Shown here: piece by piece, positions 1-7,436 of the stretch
Position numbering within the stretch: position 1 is the first letter of the stretch
Layout: each line of letters opens with the position of its first letter
NCBI GenBank assembly: GCA_037444165.1
Contig: JBBIMX010000072.1
Location: forward strand, 1-12,296
DNA from: CALIBK01 sp037444165
Lineage (GTDB): Bacteria; Desulfobacterota; BSN033; UBA1163
DNA: 12,296 nt
Reading direction: 5' to 3'
Translations under genes and position numbers: made by a program
Notes under the pieces: generated by a model
Seen by the model: only the letters and a program-made list of their open reading frames with translations
Database searches by the model: none
What the model was told of the DNA's origin: nothing

Positions 1-160
1 GATGTCTATCCTTATGGCCTGATCAAATTTCAATCAAAAGACACGGAGATGGTTCTTATTTGGATATGGCACCGGAGCAAAAACCCAGATCACAGAGACT
101 CCTCAAAAGTTTGAGATTCCTCAAATGCCTCAAATTCCTGAGAGACCCCCAAGGAGATAA
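1..160 (+). CDS. 3' end of an unidentified gene, apparently frameshifted
   Basis: The 5' end lies outside the window. From base 1, frame 1 reads like real protein (DVYPYGLIKFQSKDTEMVL) up to about base 57, then becomes unconvincing and stops at 112-114. Frame 2 continues from about base 59 with GYGTGAKTQITETP and a proline-rich tail (FEIPQMPQIPERPPRR), ending in TAA at 158-160. Joining the two frames needs one extra base in the run ATTT at 58-61. The tail carries a codon-aligned repeat (PQM, PQI), which supports frame 2 being coding there. I do not recognise the family. A sequencing or assembly error, a genuine broken gene, or simply a frame-1 gene ending at 114 are all possible. Confidence 0.35.
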
Positions 161-185
161 AAAATAGCTTCTAAAATGAGATGTC

Positions 186-1238
186 TTATTGAGTTAAAAT
201 ATAAGCGATCTTTCGGTGGATTCGGGACATGGGAAGTCGGTCAAATTGATTAATGGGAACCCATCTTCCTTTTTTCTTCCTACCCAGGGGTTGACAATAA
301 AAGGCGTGGAGGGTGAGTTTAAAGTGAGAATAGGTTTGTTGAAACGTTCCCATCAACCCTTTGACCTCTACATTTAATCCCATCTCTTTCTTTATATCAT
401 TTCTTAACCACACCCTCTCCGATCCTCTTTCATTTATCTGCCAATTGGGGAATTCCCATAATCCTCCTAAGAAACCTTTTAATGGCCTCTGTTGGAGAAG
501 GATTTTTCCGCCCCTCTGGATAATTGCAACAATCCCTCTCCTTTGAGGAATTTTTCTCTTATTGAATCGAGGAGGAAAACGCTCAGGTGCTCCTGAAAGA
601 TAGCCTTTACAAAGGGTGCTTAGAGGACAGGAAACACAAATTGGCCTTTTAGGTGTACAGATCGTAGCTCCAAGATCCATAAGGGCCTGATTGAAGAAGC
701 GAGCTCTGTTTTCAGGGATAAGGGATTCAGAGATCTTCCATAAAAGATGCTCCGTCTCCTTTTTCTTAGGATTCTTCGAGATAGCAAAAAGTCTCGATAT
801 CACTCGTTTCACATTTCCATCAAGAATGGGAGCCTCTTGATCAAAGGCAATGGAAAGGATAGCTCCAGCCGTATATCTCCCGATTCCTGGAAGACTGAGG
901 AGGGCTTTAAGAGAATTTGGGATTTTCCCTTGAAAACGGTTCAAAACCATCTTTGCAGCTCGATGAAGATGCCTCGCTCTCGAATAGTATCCCAAGCCTT
1001 CCCAGGCCTTTAAAACCTCTGAAAGATTGGCTTTGGCTAAATGCTGAAGGGTTGGAAAGGTACGGAGAAAATTCTTGTAATAGGGAATAACGGTCCCTAC
1101 CTGAGTCTGCTGAAGCATCGTCTCAGAGACCCAGATGGCATAAGGGTCTTTAGTTTTTCTCCAGGGAAGGTCTCTTTTATTTCGTTTAAACCACTCGAGG
1201 AGTTTTTTCTGGATCTCTTCTTTTTGAGAATGTTCCAC
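186..1238 (-). CDS. mutY: A/G-specific adenine DNA glycosylase MutY
   Basis: Removes adenine mispaired with 8-oxoguanine in cytoplasmic base-excision repair. The 350-residue product has the full family layout. The N-terminal helix-hairpin-helix glycosylase domain includes WVSETMLQQTQV with catalytic Glu39, the hairpin LPGIGRYTAGAI at about 116-127, and LDGNVKRV with catalytic Asp140. A [4Fe-4S] cluster motif C-X6-C-X2-C-X5-C uses Cys194, 201, 204 and 210. The C-terminal NUDIX-like 8-oxoG recognition domain (about 232-350) contains GGLWEFP and a YSHF segment. The start codon is GTG (CAC on the plus strand at 1236-1238) with no obvious SD, and it lies 21 bp after the stop of the protease gene, so it is probably the last gene of the operon. 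Length is normal for the family. Identification is secure; the exact start is less so. Confidence 0.96.
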   Translation of the reverse strand: MEHSQKEEIQKKLLEWFKRNKRDLPWRKTKDPYAIWVSETMLQQTQVGTVIPYYKNFLRTFPTLQHLAKANLSEVLKAWEGLGYYSRARHLHRAAKMVLNRFQGKIPNSLKALLSLPGIGRYTAGAILSIAFDQEAPILDGNVKRVISRLFAISKNPKKKETEHLLWKISESLIPENRARFFNQALMDLGATICTPKRPICVSCPLSTLCKGYLSGAPERFPPRFNKRKIPQRRGIVAIIQRGGKILLQQRPLKGFLGGLWEFPNWQINERGSERVWLRNDIKKEMGLNVEVKGLMGTFQQTYSHFKLTLHAFYCQPLGRKKKGRWVPINQFDRLPMSRIHRKIAYILTQ

Positions 1239-1259
1239 TTTAAATTGAAAGAATCTGGA

Positions 1260-2330
1260 TCACCTTCTTCTTGGACGTTCACCCAGGATTACCTTGATAT
1301 CCATGAAATTTCCTTTTCGATAGACCCTGAGAAAAATGATATCTCCTGGTCGCTTTTCTCGAATATACCGTATCAAATCATCGTGAGTCTTCACTTCGTG
1401 CTGATCTGCTTTCACCACAATATCTCCCCCTACAATCACGATCATATTTCCTACCTGAACCCTCTGGTTCCCTCCCCTTAGGCCCGCTTTGTCTGCAGGT
1501 CCTCCTTTTACCACTTCAGCAATCATGGCTCCCCGCTCTACTTTTAACTTAAGAAACTGGGCTATTTCCGGGATGAGGGATTGAATCGTCGCGCCAATAT
1601 AGGGATAAGAGACATATCCCTTAGAGATGAGTTCAGGAACCACCCGCTTCGCTGTATTGACAGGAATGGCAAACCCAATCCCTACACTTCCTCCCGAGGG
1701 GCTAATGATAGCACTATTGATTCCAATGATCTCCCCTTCCGAATTTAAAAGGGGCCCTCCAGAGTTTCCTGGATTGATCGCCGCATCCGTCTGAATGACA
1801 TCCTCAATGAGATATCCGGCATCCGAACGGATAGTTCTTCCGAGAGAACTGATTACCCCCGTCGTCAGGGTCCTCTCCAGTCCGAATGGATTCCCTATGG
1901 CAAGAACTTTCTGACCGATTCGGAGGTTTTTAGAATCCCCCATGGGGATCACCTTTAATTTTTCTTTTGGTGCATCGATTTTGATTACCGCCAGATCGTT
2001 ATCTGGATCTGAACCCACCAATTTTGCAGGCCACTTCGACCCATCCGCCAGGGTCACTTCCAATTTCTGGGCATTGGCCACCACATGATGATTGGTCAGG
2101 ATATGGCCTTTGGTATCAATGATGGAACCAGAACCTGATCCCTGGGTTGGGAAAGGATTAAAGAAAAAATCCAATTGAACGGCAATACTGGTGATATTGA
2201 CGACCCCATCTGCAACCTTCTCATAAACGGCAATGTTATTCTTTTCATCCTCGGTGATGGAAAAAGAAAGATGGCTCCATAAAACGATCAGAACGATAAA
2301 AACCACCAGTGATCCTCTTTTTAGAGTCAT
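1260..2330 (-). CDS. DegP/HtrA-family periplasmic serine protease (S1C) with one PDZ domain
   Basis: A secreted or membrane-anchored quality-control protease that degrades misfolded envelope proteins. The N-terminus (residues 1-24) is a positively charged, hydrophobic signal or anchor segment. The trypsin-like domain has the complete triad: His82 in TNHHVV, Asp112 in DNDLAVIKI and Ser190 in GNSGGPLL. A GSGSGSIID segment precedes the His strand, as in the family. A single PDZ domain covers about 240-345 (GATIQ, GGPADKAGL, and a DLIRYIREKRPGD helix). With 356 residues and one PDZ domain it resembles DegS-type architecture more than two-PDZ DegP. A strong SD (AAGGAGG) lies about 10 bp upstream of the ATG, and the gene starts 18 bp after cysK ends. 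A regulatory DegS-like role is possible, but no sigmaE/RseA genes are seen nearby, so no gene symbol is given. Confidence 0.94.
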   Translation of the reverse strand: MTLKRGSLVVFIVLIVLWSHLSFSITEDEKNNIAVYEKVADGVVNITSIAVQLDFFFNPFPTQGSGSGSIIDTKGHILTNHHVVANAQKLEVTLADGSKWPAKLVGSDPDNDLAVIKIDAPKEKLKVIPMGDSKNLRIGQKVLAIGNPFGLERTLTTGVISSLGRTIRSDAGYLIEDVIQTDAAINPGNSGGPLLNSEGEIIGINSAIISPSGGSVGIGFAIPVNTAKRVVPELISKGYVSYPYIGATIQSLIPEIAQFLKLKVERGAMIAEVVKGGPADKAGLRGGNQRVQVGNMIVIVGGDIVVKADQHEVKTHDDLIRYIREKRPGDIIFLRVYRKGNFMDIKVILGERPRRR

Positions 2331-2348
2331 TTCCCGGATCCTCCTTTT

Positions 2349-3338
2349 TCATCTTTTATTGGTCTTTGGCATTCCTGTCTCATCATAGATCCCTTCAAAG
2401 AGAGGACTGCTTAAATACCTCTCTCCCGAATCGGGTAGAATCACGACAAGGGTTTTCCCTTCAAAATCCCTCTGTTTTGCTAATCTCAAAGCCACTGCTA
2501 TGGCTGCCCCACTGCTGATCCCTGAAAGGATTCCTTCCTCTCGAGCAAGCCTTCTTGCATGCTCGATGGCCTCTTCGCTGTTTACCTGTTCCACCCGATC
2601 GACGATGGATAAATCCAGCGTCTCAGGAATAAATCCTGCCCCAATCCCCTGAATCTTATGAGGGGAAGGTCGAAGCGGCTCACCAGATAGAAATTGGGTG
2701 ATCACCGGACTCTCCACTGGCTCGACCGCGACACTCACAATCTTCTTCTTTTTCTCCCACTTAATATATCGCGAAACTCCTGTAATCGTCCCTCCCGTCC
2801 CAACCCCTGAGACAAGCACATCGATCTCGCCATTAGTTTGCTCCCAGATTTCTGGGCCTGTCGTTTTAAAATGGATTTCGGGATTGGCTGGATTCTTGAA
2901 TTGCTGGGGCATGAAATATCTTAAAGGATCGGACTGAACGATCCGCTCCGCTTCCTCCACTGCCCCCCTCATCCCTTTAGCCCCCGGGGTGAGGATGATA
3001 TGGGCTCCAAAAATGGCAAGCACTTTTCGTCTTTCAATCGACATCGTCTCAGGCATGGTCACATGGAGTTTGTATCCTCTTGCTGCGGCTACAAAAGCCA
3101 AGGCAATTCCTGTATTTCCGCTGGTCGGTTCGATGATCTCCATGCCGGGTTTGAGCCACCCTTCCCTTTCAGCTTTCCAGATCATATTGGCTCCGATCCG
3201 ACATTTCACGGAGTAGGCTGGATTTCTTCCTTCAATTTTTCCAAGAATAGTGGCGTTAAGTCCCTGAGCCATTCGGTTGATTCTCACCATCGGGGTATTC
3301 CCAATGGAAAGAGAAAGATCGTCAAAGAATCGAGTCAT
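2349..3338 (-). CDS. cysK: Cysteine synthase A (O-acetylserine sulfhydrylase)
   Basis: A PLP enzyme that makes cysteine from O-acetylserine and sulfide in the cytoplasm. The 329-residue sequence is strikingly like the enterobacterial CysK as I remember it: NPAYSVKCRIGANMIW with PLP lysine Lys45, the substrate loop EPTSGNTGIALA at about 70-81, METMSIERRK-type segment, the PLP-phosphate loop GVGTGGTITGVSRYIK, KIQGIGAGFIP, and the C-terminal GILSGISSGAA with VVILPDSGERYLS. The catalytic lysine and both glycine loops are intact. The ATG has an SD (AAAGGGGG) a few bases upstream. The gene follows copA after a 130-bp gap that contains an 8-bp tandem repeat and precedes the protease gene by 18 bp. 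I see no SAM riboswitch or T-box in front of it. CysM is less likely because the SVKCRIGANMIW block is CysK-type. Confidence 0.95.
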   Translation of the reverse strand: MTRFFDDLSLSIGNTPMVRINRMAQGLNATILGKIEGRNPAYSVKCRIGANMIWKAEREGWLKPGMEIIEPTSGNTGIALAFVAAARGYKLHVTMPETMSIERRKVLAIFGAHIILTPGAKGMRGAVEEAERIVQSDPLRYFMPQQFKNPANPEIHFKTTGPEIWEQTNGEIDVLVSGVGTGGTITGVSRYIKWEKKKKIVSVAVEPVESPVITQFLSGEPLRPSPHKIQGIGAGFIPETLDLSIVDRVEQVNSEEAIEHARRLAREEGILSGISSGAAIAVALRLAKQRDFEGKTLVVILPDSGERYLSSPLFEGIYDETGMPKTNKR

Positions 3339-3382
3339 AGGCCCCCTTTCAATTTTATTTAGGAATCATTTTCCATGATTTT

Positions 3383-3462
3383 CCTATCCCCTCATCCCAT
3401 TACCCAATATTCCAATATTCCATTATTCCACTATTCCGTTATTTCATAATCCCTTCGTTCCA
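3383..3462. repeat. Degenerate 8-bp tandem repeat in the copA-cysK gap
   Basis: Ten consecutive 8-bp units can be laid out without gaps: CCTATCCC, CTCATCCC, ATTACCCA, ATATTCCA, ATATTCCA, TTATTCCA, CTATTCCG, TTATTTCA, TAATCCCT, TCGTTCCA. The core at 3407-3438 is the cleanest, and the units decay outward. On the minus (coding) strand the consensus is roughly TGGAATAN. The array ends 6 bp before the copA stop codon, so in transcript order it begins immediately after copA and precedes cysK. Confidence 0.85.
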
Positions 3463-3468
3463 TTATTT

Positions 3469-5760
3469 TTAATTCACAGGGGGTTTAAATCTCCTTAATC
3501 TTAATGCATTACTGACAACCGTGACTGAAGAAAAGGCCATAGCTCCTGCAGCCAGTATGGGATTGAGAAGGACTCCAAAGAAGGGATAAAGCACACCTGC
3601 TGCCACTGGAATAAGGAGAGTATTATATGCAAAGGCCCAGAAAAGGTTCTGTTGGATATTTCGTATCGTCGCCTTGCTCAGGGCAATTGCCGTAACGACC
3701 CCTCTTAAATCTCCACCCATGAGGGTAATCTCTGAAGTTTCAATCGCGACATCGGTTCCTGTCCCGATAGCAATTCCTACATCGGCCTGGGCCAGTGCAG
3801 GGGCATCATTCACCCCATCTCCGACCATCCCGACCTTCTTCCCTTCCGCCTGAAGTCTTTTTACTATTTCAGCTTTTCTGTCCGGAGGAACTTCAGCAAG
3901 GACTCGTTCAATCCCTACCTGCTCGGCAATCGCTTTGGCTGTCCCTTCATGATCTCCTGTAAGCATCACTACTTCTAAACCCATCTGTTTCAGGCTCTCC
4001 ACAGCTTTTAGAGAATTGTCTTTCAAGGTATCGGAGACAGCAATCAGACCTGCTGGTCTTCCGTTGACCGAGAGAAACATGGCTGTCTTCCCTTGCGAAG
4101 AATGTCGCTCTACCTCTTTGAACCTGCCATTGATCTTAATTCCTTTTTCTTCCATTAATTTAAGATTACCCAGGAGGATCTTTTTAGAATCCATCGTGGC
4201 CTCGATTCCATAACCCGGAATTGCCATAAAATTTTTTGAATCAAAAAGTTTCAATCCCTGCTCTTCTGCTTTCCTTACAATGGCCTCTCCCAAAGGATGT
4301 TCCGATCCTTTCTCTGCAGAGGCGGCCAGACGTAAAACCTCCTCTTCTGTAAATCCTTCGAAACCAATGACCTCTGTGACAGAGGGTTTCCCTTGAGTAA
4401 TCGTCCCGGTTTTATCGAGGACAATCGTTTGAAGCTGATGAGCTTTCTCCAGTGCTTCTGCATCCCGAATCAAAATCCCGCTCTCCGCCCCTTTTCCCAT
4501 TCCAACGATAATTGAGGTAGGGGTGGCTAAGCCTAATGCACATGGACAGGCAATAATGAGAACGGCAATGAAGTTCAGAAAGGCATAGGTAAAAGAGGGA
4601 GAAGGACCCCATAAAGACCAGATGAAAAAAGTAAGAATTGCAATCCCGATCACTATTGGAACGAAGTACCTGGCGATGATATCGACCTTCCTTGCGATAG
4701 GAGGTTTTGAACCCTGGGCCTCCTTAACCAAACGAATAATCTGTGCCAGAAGGGTGTCTCGGCCCACTTTGATGGCTTCAAATTTGAAGGTGCCTCCCTT
4801 ATTCAATGTCCCTCCAATGACATGATCCCCAACCTTTTTCTCCATCGGGAGGGGTTCCCCGGTGACCATCGATTCATCCACAAACGAAAAACCCTCTCTG
4901 ACAATCCCATCCACAGGAATCTTCTCCCCCGGTCGAACGATGATGAGGTCGCCGACCTGAACATCACTCACTGGAAGATCAACCTCCCTTTCATTTCTTA
5001 CAACCCTCGCTGTTTTTGGCTGAAGCCCGATCAGCTTTTTAATGGCTTCAGACGTCTTTCCTTTTGCTCTTGCTTCAAGAAACCTTCCAAGAAGAATCAG
5101 AACGATGATGGCCGCTGAGGTATCAAAGTAGACATCCAGAATCCTTCCCTCTACCTGGATCAGATTTGAGAAGAAGGTGACGATCACACTGTAAAAATAG
5201 GCAGCCGAAGTGCCCACCGAAATCAAGGTATTCATATCGCTTGTTTTCTGTTTGAGAGCCTTCCAAAACCCTACATAGAATGGCCATCCATTCCAGAATT
5301 GAACAGGCGTGGCGAATAAGAATTGGAGAAAGAAGTTGATCTCCCTCGAAAGGCCAAAATTCTTTTCCAGAAAAGAGGATCCATACATGAGTATAAGAAT
5401 GGGGATCAGGAGAAAGGCCCCGATGATAAATTTCTGCTTCAATCGTGAGAGTTCGGCTTCTCGCACCCTCCTCTCTTTCTCCACCAGGTCCTCCTCTTCG
5501 GCTTCCAGAACCTGGTAGCCAGAATCTCTTACGACTTTTTTAAAATCCTCAATCGAGACCCTCTCTGGAAGATACTCAATGGAGGCACTCTCGTTTGCCA
5601 GATTGACGTTGACCTGAAGAACTCCTGTTAAAGAACGAATGGCCCTTTCAACCCGATTCACACAAGAGGCACAACTCATTCCCCGAATAGGAAGGATCAC
5701 CCTTTCTATTTTTTCGCCACCACCCACAACCTTCTCTTTTTCGAACTCCTCAGATTCCAT
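3469..5760 (-). CDS. copA: Copper-exporting P1B-type ATPase CopA
   Basis: An inner-membrane ATPase that exports Cu(I) from the cytoplasm. The 763 residues carry one N-terminal heavy-metal-associated domain with GMSCASC (Cys30, Cys33), a charged linker, then the P1B core. The core shows the actuator motif TGEP at 300-303, the transmembrane metal site CPC at 405-407, the phosphorylation motif DKTGT with Asp449, the HP motif (SEHPLG, His488), TGD at 601-603 and GDGVND at 647-652. In the last two helices, Tyr712-Asn713 and Met741 with Ser744-Ser745 are the residues known to define the Cu(I) subgroup (P1B-1) rather than Zn/Cd pumps. The start lies 12 bp after the DUF4124 gene, with a modest GAGG upstream, so co-translation is likely. 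It is intact and of normal length. I see no CueR-like operator in the window. Confidence 0.96.
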   Translation of the reverse strand: MESEEFEKEKVVGGGEKIERVILPIRGMSCASCVNRVERAIRSLTGVLQVNVNLANESASIEYLPERVSIEDFKKVVRDSGYQVLEAEEEDLVEKERRVREAELSRLKQKFIIGAFLLIPILILMYGSSFLEKNFGLSREINFFLQFLFATPVQFWNGWPFYVGFWKALKQKTSDMNTLISVGTSAAYFYSVIVTFFSNLIQVEGRILDVYFDTSAAIIVLILLGRFLEARAKGKTSEAIKKLIGLQPKTARVVRNEREVDLPVSDVQVGDLIIVRPGEKIPVDGIVREGFSFVDESMVTGEPLPMEKKVGDHVIGGTLNKGGTFKFEAIKVGRDTLLAQIIRLVKEAQGSKPPIARKVDIIARYFVPIVIGIAILTFFIWSLWGPSPSFTYAFLNFIAVLIIACPCALGLATPTSIIVGMGKGAESGILIRDAEALEKAHQLQTIVLDKTGTITQGKPSVTEVIGFEGFTEEEVLRLAASAEKGSEHPLGEAIVRKAEEQGLKLFDSKNFMAIPGYGIEATMDSKKILLGNLKLMEEKGIKINGRFKEVERHSSQGKTAMFLSVNGRPAGLIAVSDTLKDNSLKAVESLKQMGLEVVMLTGDHEGTAKAIAEQVGIERVLAEVPPDRKAEIVKRLQAEGKKVGMVGDGVNDAPALAQADVGIAIGTGTDVAIETSEITLMGGDLRGVVTAIALSKATIRNIQQNLFWAFAYNTLLIPVAAGVLYPFFGVLLNPILAAGAMAFSSVTVVSNALRLRRFKPPVN

Positions 5761-5772
5761 AAAACCTCATCC

Positions 5773-6300
5773 CTATTTCAACCACTCAGGATTAGCTTTG
5801 GCTTCCTCTGCCTCTTTAGATAGTTTTTCTAACATGTTCTGCGCCTCTGAAATTTGAGCCTCGTACTTCTTTCTCTCTCGGTCATATCTTTCTGCCTCGG
5901 TTTGATACCGAGATCGACTCACCAATCCTTTTCGACCCATCTCTACCGTTTTCTCTGCAAATCTCTTTCTCGCGCTCTCCAAATTCTCAGTAGCCTCCTT
6001 CAACTGCTCCTTCCAGGGACGCACTCTCTCTCGCCACCAGGCTTCATCCCTCCCATAGAGATCCACTTCTTTTCTCTCCACCGATGGCGATGAGAGGGAA
6101 GGAGGACCTCCTTTTTGAACGTCCTTCTTCTCTTCCTTTGACTCGGTTTTCTGGACTTGATCACGATATGGCATCGGAACTTTTTCAAGGTCATCGGTGA
6201 AATTCACCACTCCATTCTTGTCGACCCATTTATAAATCGTTTCGGCTTGAAGAGAGGGGACGATGAATAGAAAAACAATGATCCAACACAGCCTTAACAT
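5773..6300 (-). CDS. Secreted DUF4124-domain protein with C-terminal coiled coil
   Basis: The 175-residue protein begins with a clear signal peptide (residues 1-19, cleavage likely after LQA) and then a short DUF4124 module, IYKWVDKNGVVNFTDDLEKVP (about 22-42). This module is common at the N-terminus of proteobacterial periplasmic proteins, with unknown biochemical role. A Ser/Pro/Lys-rich linker follows, then a highly charged helix-rich segment from about 83 to 172 (EQLKEATENLESARKRF and similar) that should form a coiled coil. It is probably periplasmic and structural or scaffolding. The SD is excellent (GGGAGGTGA, 6308-6316) and fixes the ATG start. It sits between the thioredoxin gene and copA in the same operon, which suggests a link to envelope redox or copper handling, but this is inference only. 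Confidence 0.85.
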   Translation of the reverse strand: MLRLCWIIVFLFIVPSLQAETIYKWVDKNGVVNFTDDLEKVPMPYRDQVQKTESKEEKKDVQKGGPPSLSSPSVERKEVDLYGRDEAWWRERVRPWKEQLKEATENLESARKRFAEKTVEMGRKGLVSRSRYQTEAERYDRERKKYEAQISEAQNMLEKLSKEAEEAKANPEWLK

Positions 6301-6349
6301 GTCTATCTCACCTCCCTTTGATTGAATCCCAGTTAAAAAAACAAAAAAT

Positions 6350-6898
6350 TTATTGGTTGATTAATCTGTCAATGAGGGAGATCACCTCTGGAGCATCCCA
6401 ATCTCTCGGCCCTAACGCTTTTCCAACAATCCTTCCTTGCCTATCAATCAGGATCGATGTTGGAATACCTTTAATCTCATAAAGATGGTAGGCACGAAGC
6501 TTAGGGTCCAGGAGGATTGGAAAACTCCAATCGTTCTTCTCAATAAATTCTTTGACCTTCTCTTTTTTCTCATAATCTACAGAGACTCCCAGAAGAACAA
6601 AGTCCCGATGTTTGAATTGTCGATAAAGGGCTTCCATGGAGGGCATCTCCTTTTTGCAAGGTCCACACCATGTGGCCCAGAAGACGAGGAGGATGACTTT
6701 TCCTTTATAGGAATGGAGTTCAACCTTTTTTCCACAAAGGTCTTCGAGTGTAAAATTGGGTGCTTTTTTGATGTTTTTAATAGGGGTAATTTTTGCTTTG
6801 ATCCACAATTCCTCATCGATTACTTTCGATTGAGAGAAGGAACCGAAAAGAAGCAAAAAAAGAATAAAAAAAAGGATCCATTTATGATGGGATACCAA
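6350..6898 (-). CDS. TlpA/ResA-like membrane-anchored or periplasmic thioredoxin
   Basis: A thiol-disulfide oxidoreductase of the TlpA/ResA group. Counting from an upstream TTG at 6932-6934, which gives 194 residues, the active site is WCGPC (Cys90, Cys93) after FTLEDLCGKKVELHSYKGKV, with cis-Pro158 in GIPTS and a C-terminal helix. I prefer the TTG at 6896-6898 (182 residues). It has an SD (AAGGAG, 6907-6912) at 8 bp spacing, and the protein then starts MVSHHKW followed directly by a hydrophobic stretch, a proper signal or anchor. The longer start lacks a good SD and overlaps the predicted promoter. It is probably the first gene of the minus-strand operon leading to copA and could reduce cysteines of copper-binding or cytochrome proteins in the periplasm. 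Family assignment is secure; the substrate is unknown. Confidence 0.92.
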   Translation of the reverse strand: MVSHHKWILFFILFLLLFGSFSQSKVIDEELWIKAKITPIKNIKKAPNFTLEDLCGKKVELHSYKGKVILLVFWATWCGPCKKEMPSMEALYRQFKHRDFVLLGVSVDYEKKEKVKEFIEKNDWSFPILLDPKLRAYHLYEIKGIPTSILIDRQGRIVGKALGPRDWDAPEVISLIDRLINQ

Positions 6899-6917
6899 TT
6901 TCGAATCTCCTTTATTT

Positions 6918-6947
6918 TTTATAACATTCTCCAATCTTCTATTTCAA
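6918..6947 (-). promoter_or_regulatory. Predicted sigma70-like promoter of the tlpA-copA-cysK operon
   Basis: On the minus strand, TTGAAA (6942-6947) and TATAAA (6918-6923) are separated by 18 bp. Transcription would start near 6911, just at the SD of the preferred TTG start (6898), giving a very short leader. The 66-bp repeat copy A ends 16 bp upstream of the -35 box. Confidence 0.5.
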
Positions 6948-6963
6948 ATGATATCGGCCTATA

Positions 6964-7029
6964 TGTAATCCATCACTGAAGGGTGGAAATGCATTTGGGC
7001 CCGAGAGGAGTATTTTCGAAACCCATAGA
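6964..7029 (-). repeat. 66-bp promoter-upstream repeat, copy A
   Basis: Read on the minus strand from 7029 to 6964, it begins TCTATGGGTTTCG and ends GGATTACA. It aligns without gaps to copy B at 7437-7502 with 10 mismatches (56/66 identical, by hand). It lies upstream of the tlpA promoter, in the same orientation relative to that promoter as copy B is to the alpha-subunit promoter. The palindromic arms seen in copy B are partly lost here. Confidence 0.85.
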
Positions 7030-7083
7030 GCCCAATACCCCTCTCAAGCTCATTCCCCATCTGAGTAAGGGGTGATGTCCATA

Positions 7084-7112
7084 TTGTCATTCCCTCCATT
7101 TTTCTTTATAAT
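7084..7112 (+). promoter_or_regulatory. Near-consensus sigma70-like promoter of the zinc-ribbon gene
   Basis: TTGTCA (7084-7089) and a perfect TATAAT (7107-7112) are separated by the optimal 17 bp. The start site would fall at about 7118-7120, only a few bases before the ATG at 7122, with no SD between them. Confidence 0.75.
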
Positions 7113-7121
7113 AAAATAGCC

Positions 7122-7325
7122 ATGAGGGAATCCCAGTTTGAAGAGTTTGAAGCTACCTCTCTTTACTGCCCAAATTGTCGAAGGGCCGTTCCGGTGAGAA
7201 AGAAACTTCTTTTGGTTCTCCCTGAAGGGGATGAGTATGAATATCTTTGTGCTTTCTGTTCTTCTTCGGTAGGGACAAAGATTGATAAGAATGCACCTTC
7301 TATTGAATTAATCTTCAAACCTTAA
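7122..7325 (+). CDS. Small zinc-ribbon protein, probably translated from a leaderless mRNA
   Basis: The 67-residue product has two CxxC knuckles, CPNC (Cys16, Cys19) and CAFC (Cys43, Cys46), 23 residues apart, framing a basic/hydrophobic centre (VRKKLLLVLPEGDEYEYL). This is the geometry of a treble-clef or zinc-ribbon metal site. I recall similar uncharacterised small cytoplasmic proteins in deltaproteobacteria, but no function is known to me. No signal peptide is present, so it should be cytoplasmic; it might bind nucleic acid or protein. The reading frame is flanked by the two inverted 66-bp repeats and has its own promoter. There is no other in-frame ATG and no SD, so the start rests on the promoter position and on the knuckles beginning at residue 16. 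Confidence 0.8.
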   Translation: MRESQFEEFEATSLYCPNCRRAVPVRKKLLLVLPEGDEYEYLCAFCSSSVGTKIDKNAPSIELIFKP

Positions 7326-7436
7326 CCCTCACCCCTTTTGAGTCAAAAACCGCCTAAAACTCTGGCCAAGTTTATTGAAATTTTTCCCTTCACCCTTATC
7401 CCCGGCGGAGAGATTATATATTCAATTTATCTACGT

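Noticed and set aside
1041..1481. A 146-codon plus-strand frame across the mutY and protease genes
   Set aside because: It overlaps two clearly identified genes on the other strand and shows no family features.
3362..3384. Small dyad GGAATCAT / ATGATTTTCC before cysK as a terminator or attenuator
   Set aside because: The stem needs a two-base bulge and no proper T-run follows on the coding strand.
3339..3468. A SAM riboswitch or T-box in front of cysK
   Set aside because: The 130-bp gap is mostly the 8-bp repeat array; none of the conserved elements of those leaders can be seen.
6437..6979. A 180-codon open frame antisense to the thioredoxin gene
   Set aside because: It overlies the conserved WCGPC gene, its translation has no recognisable domain, and it has no SD. 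It is a shadow frame.
7003..7045. Inverted repeat GAGAGGAGTATT / AATACCCCTCTC (11 of 12 pairs, 19-nt loop) as a terminator
   Set aside because: It lies between divergent promoters where no transcript should end, has no T-run, and half of it belongs to repeat copy A. It may be part of a regulatory site, but it is only weakly echoed in copy B.
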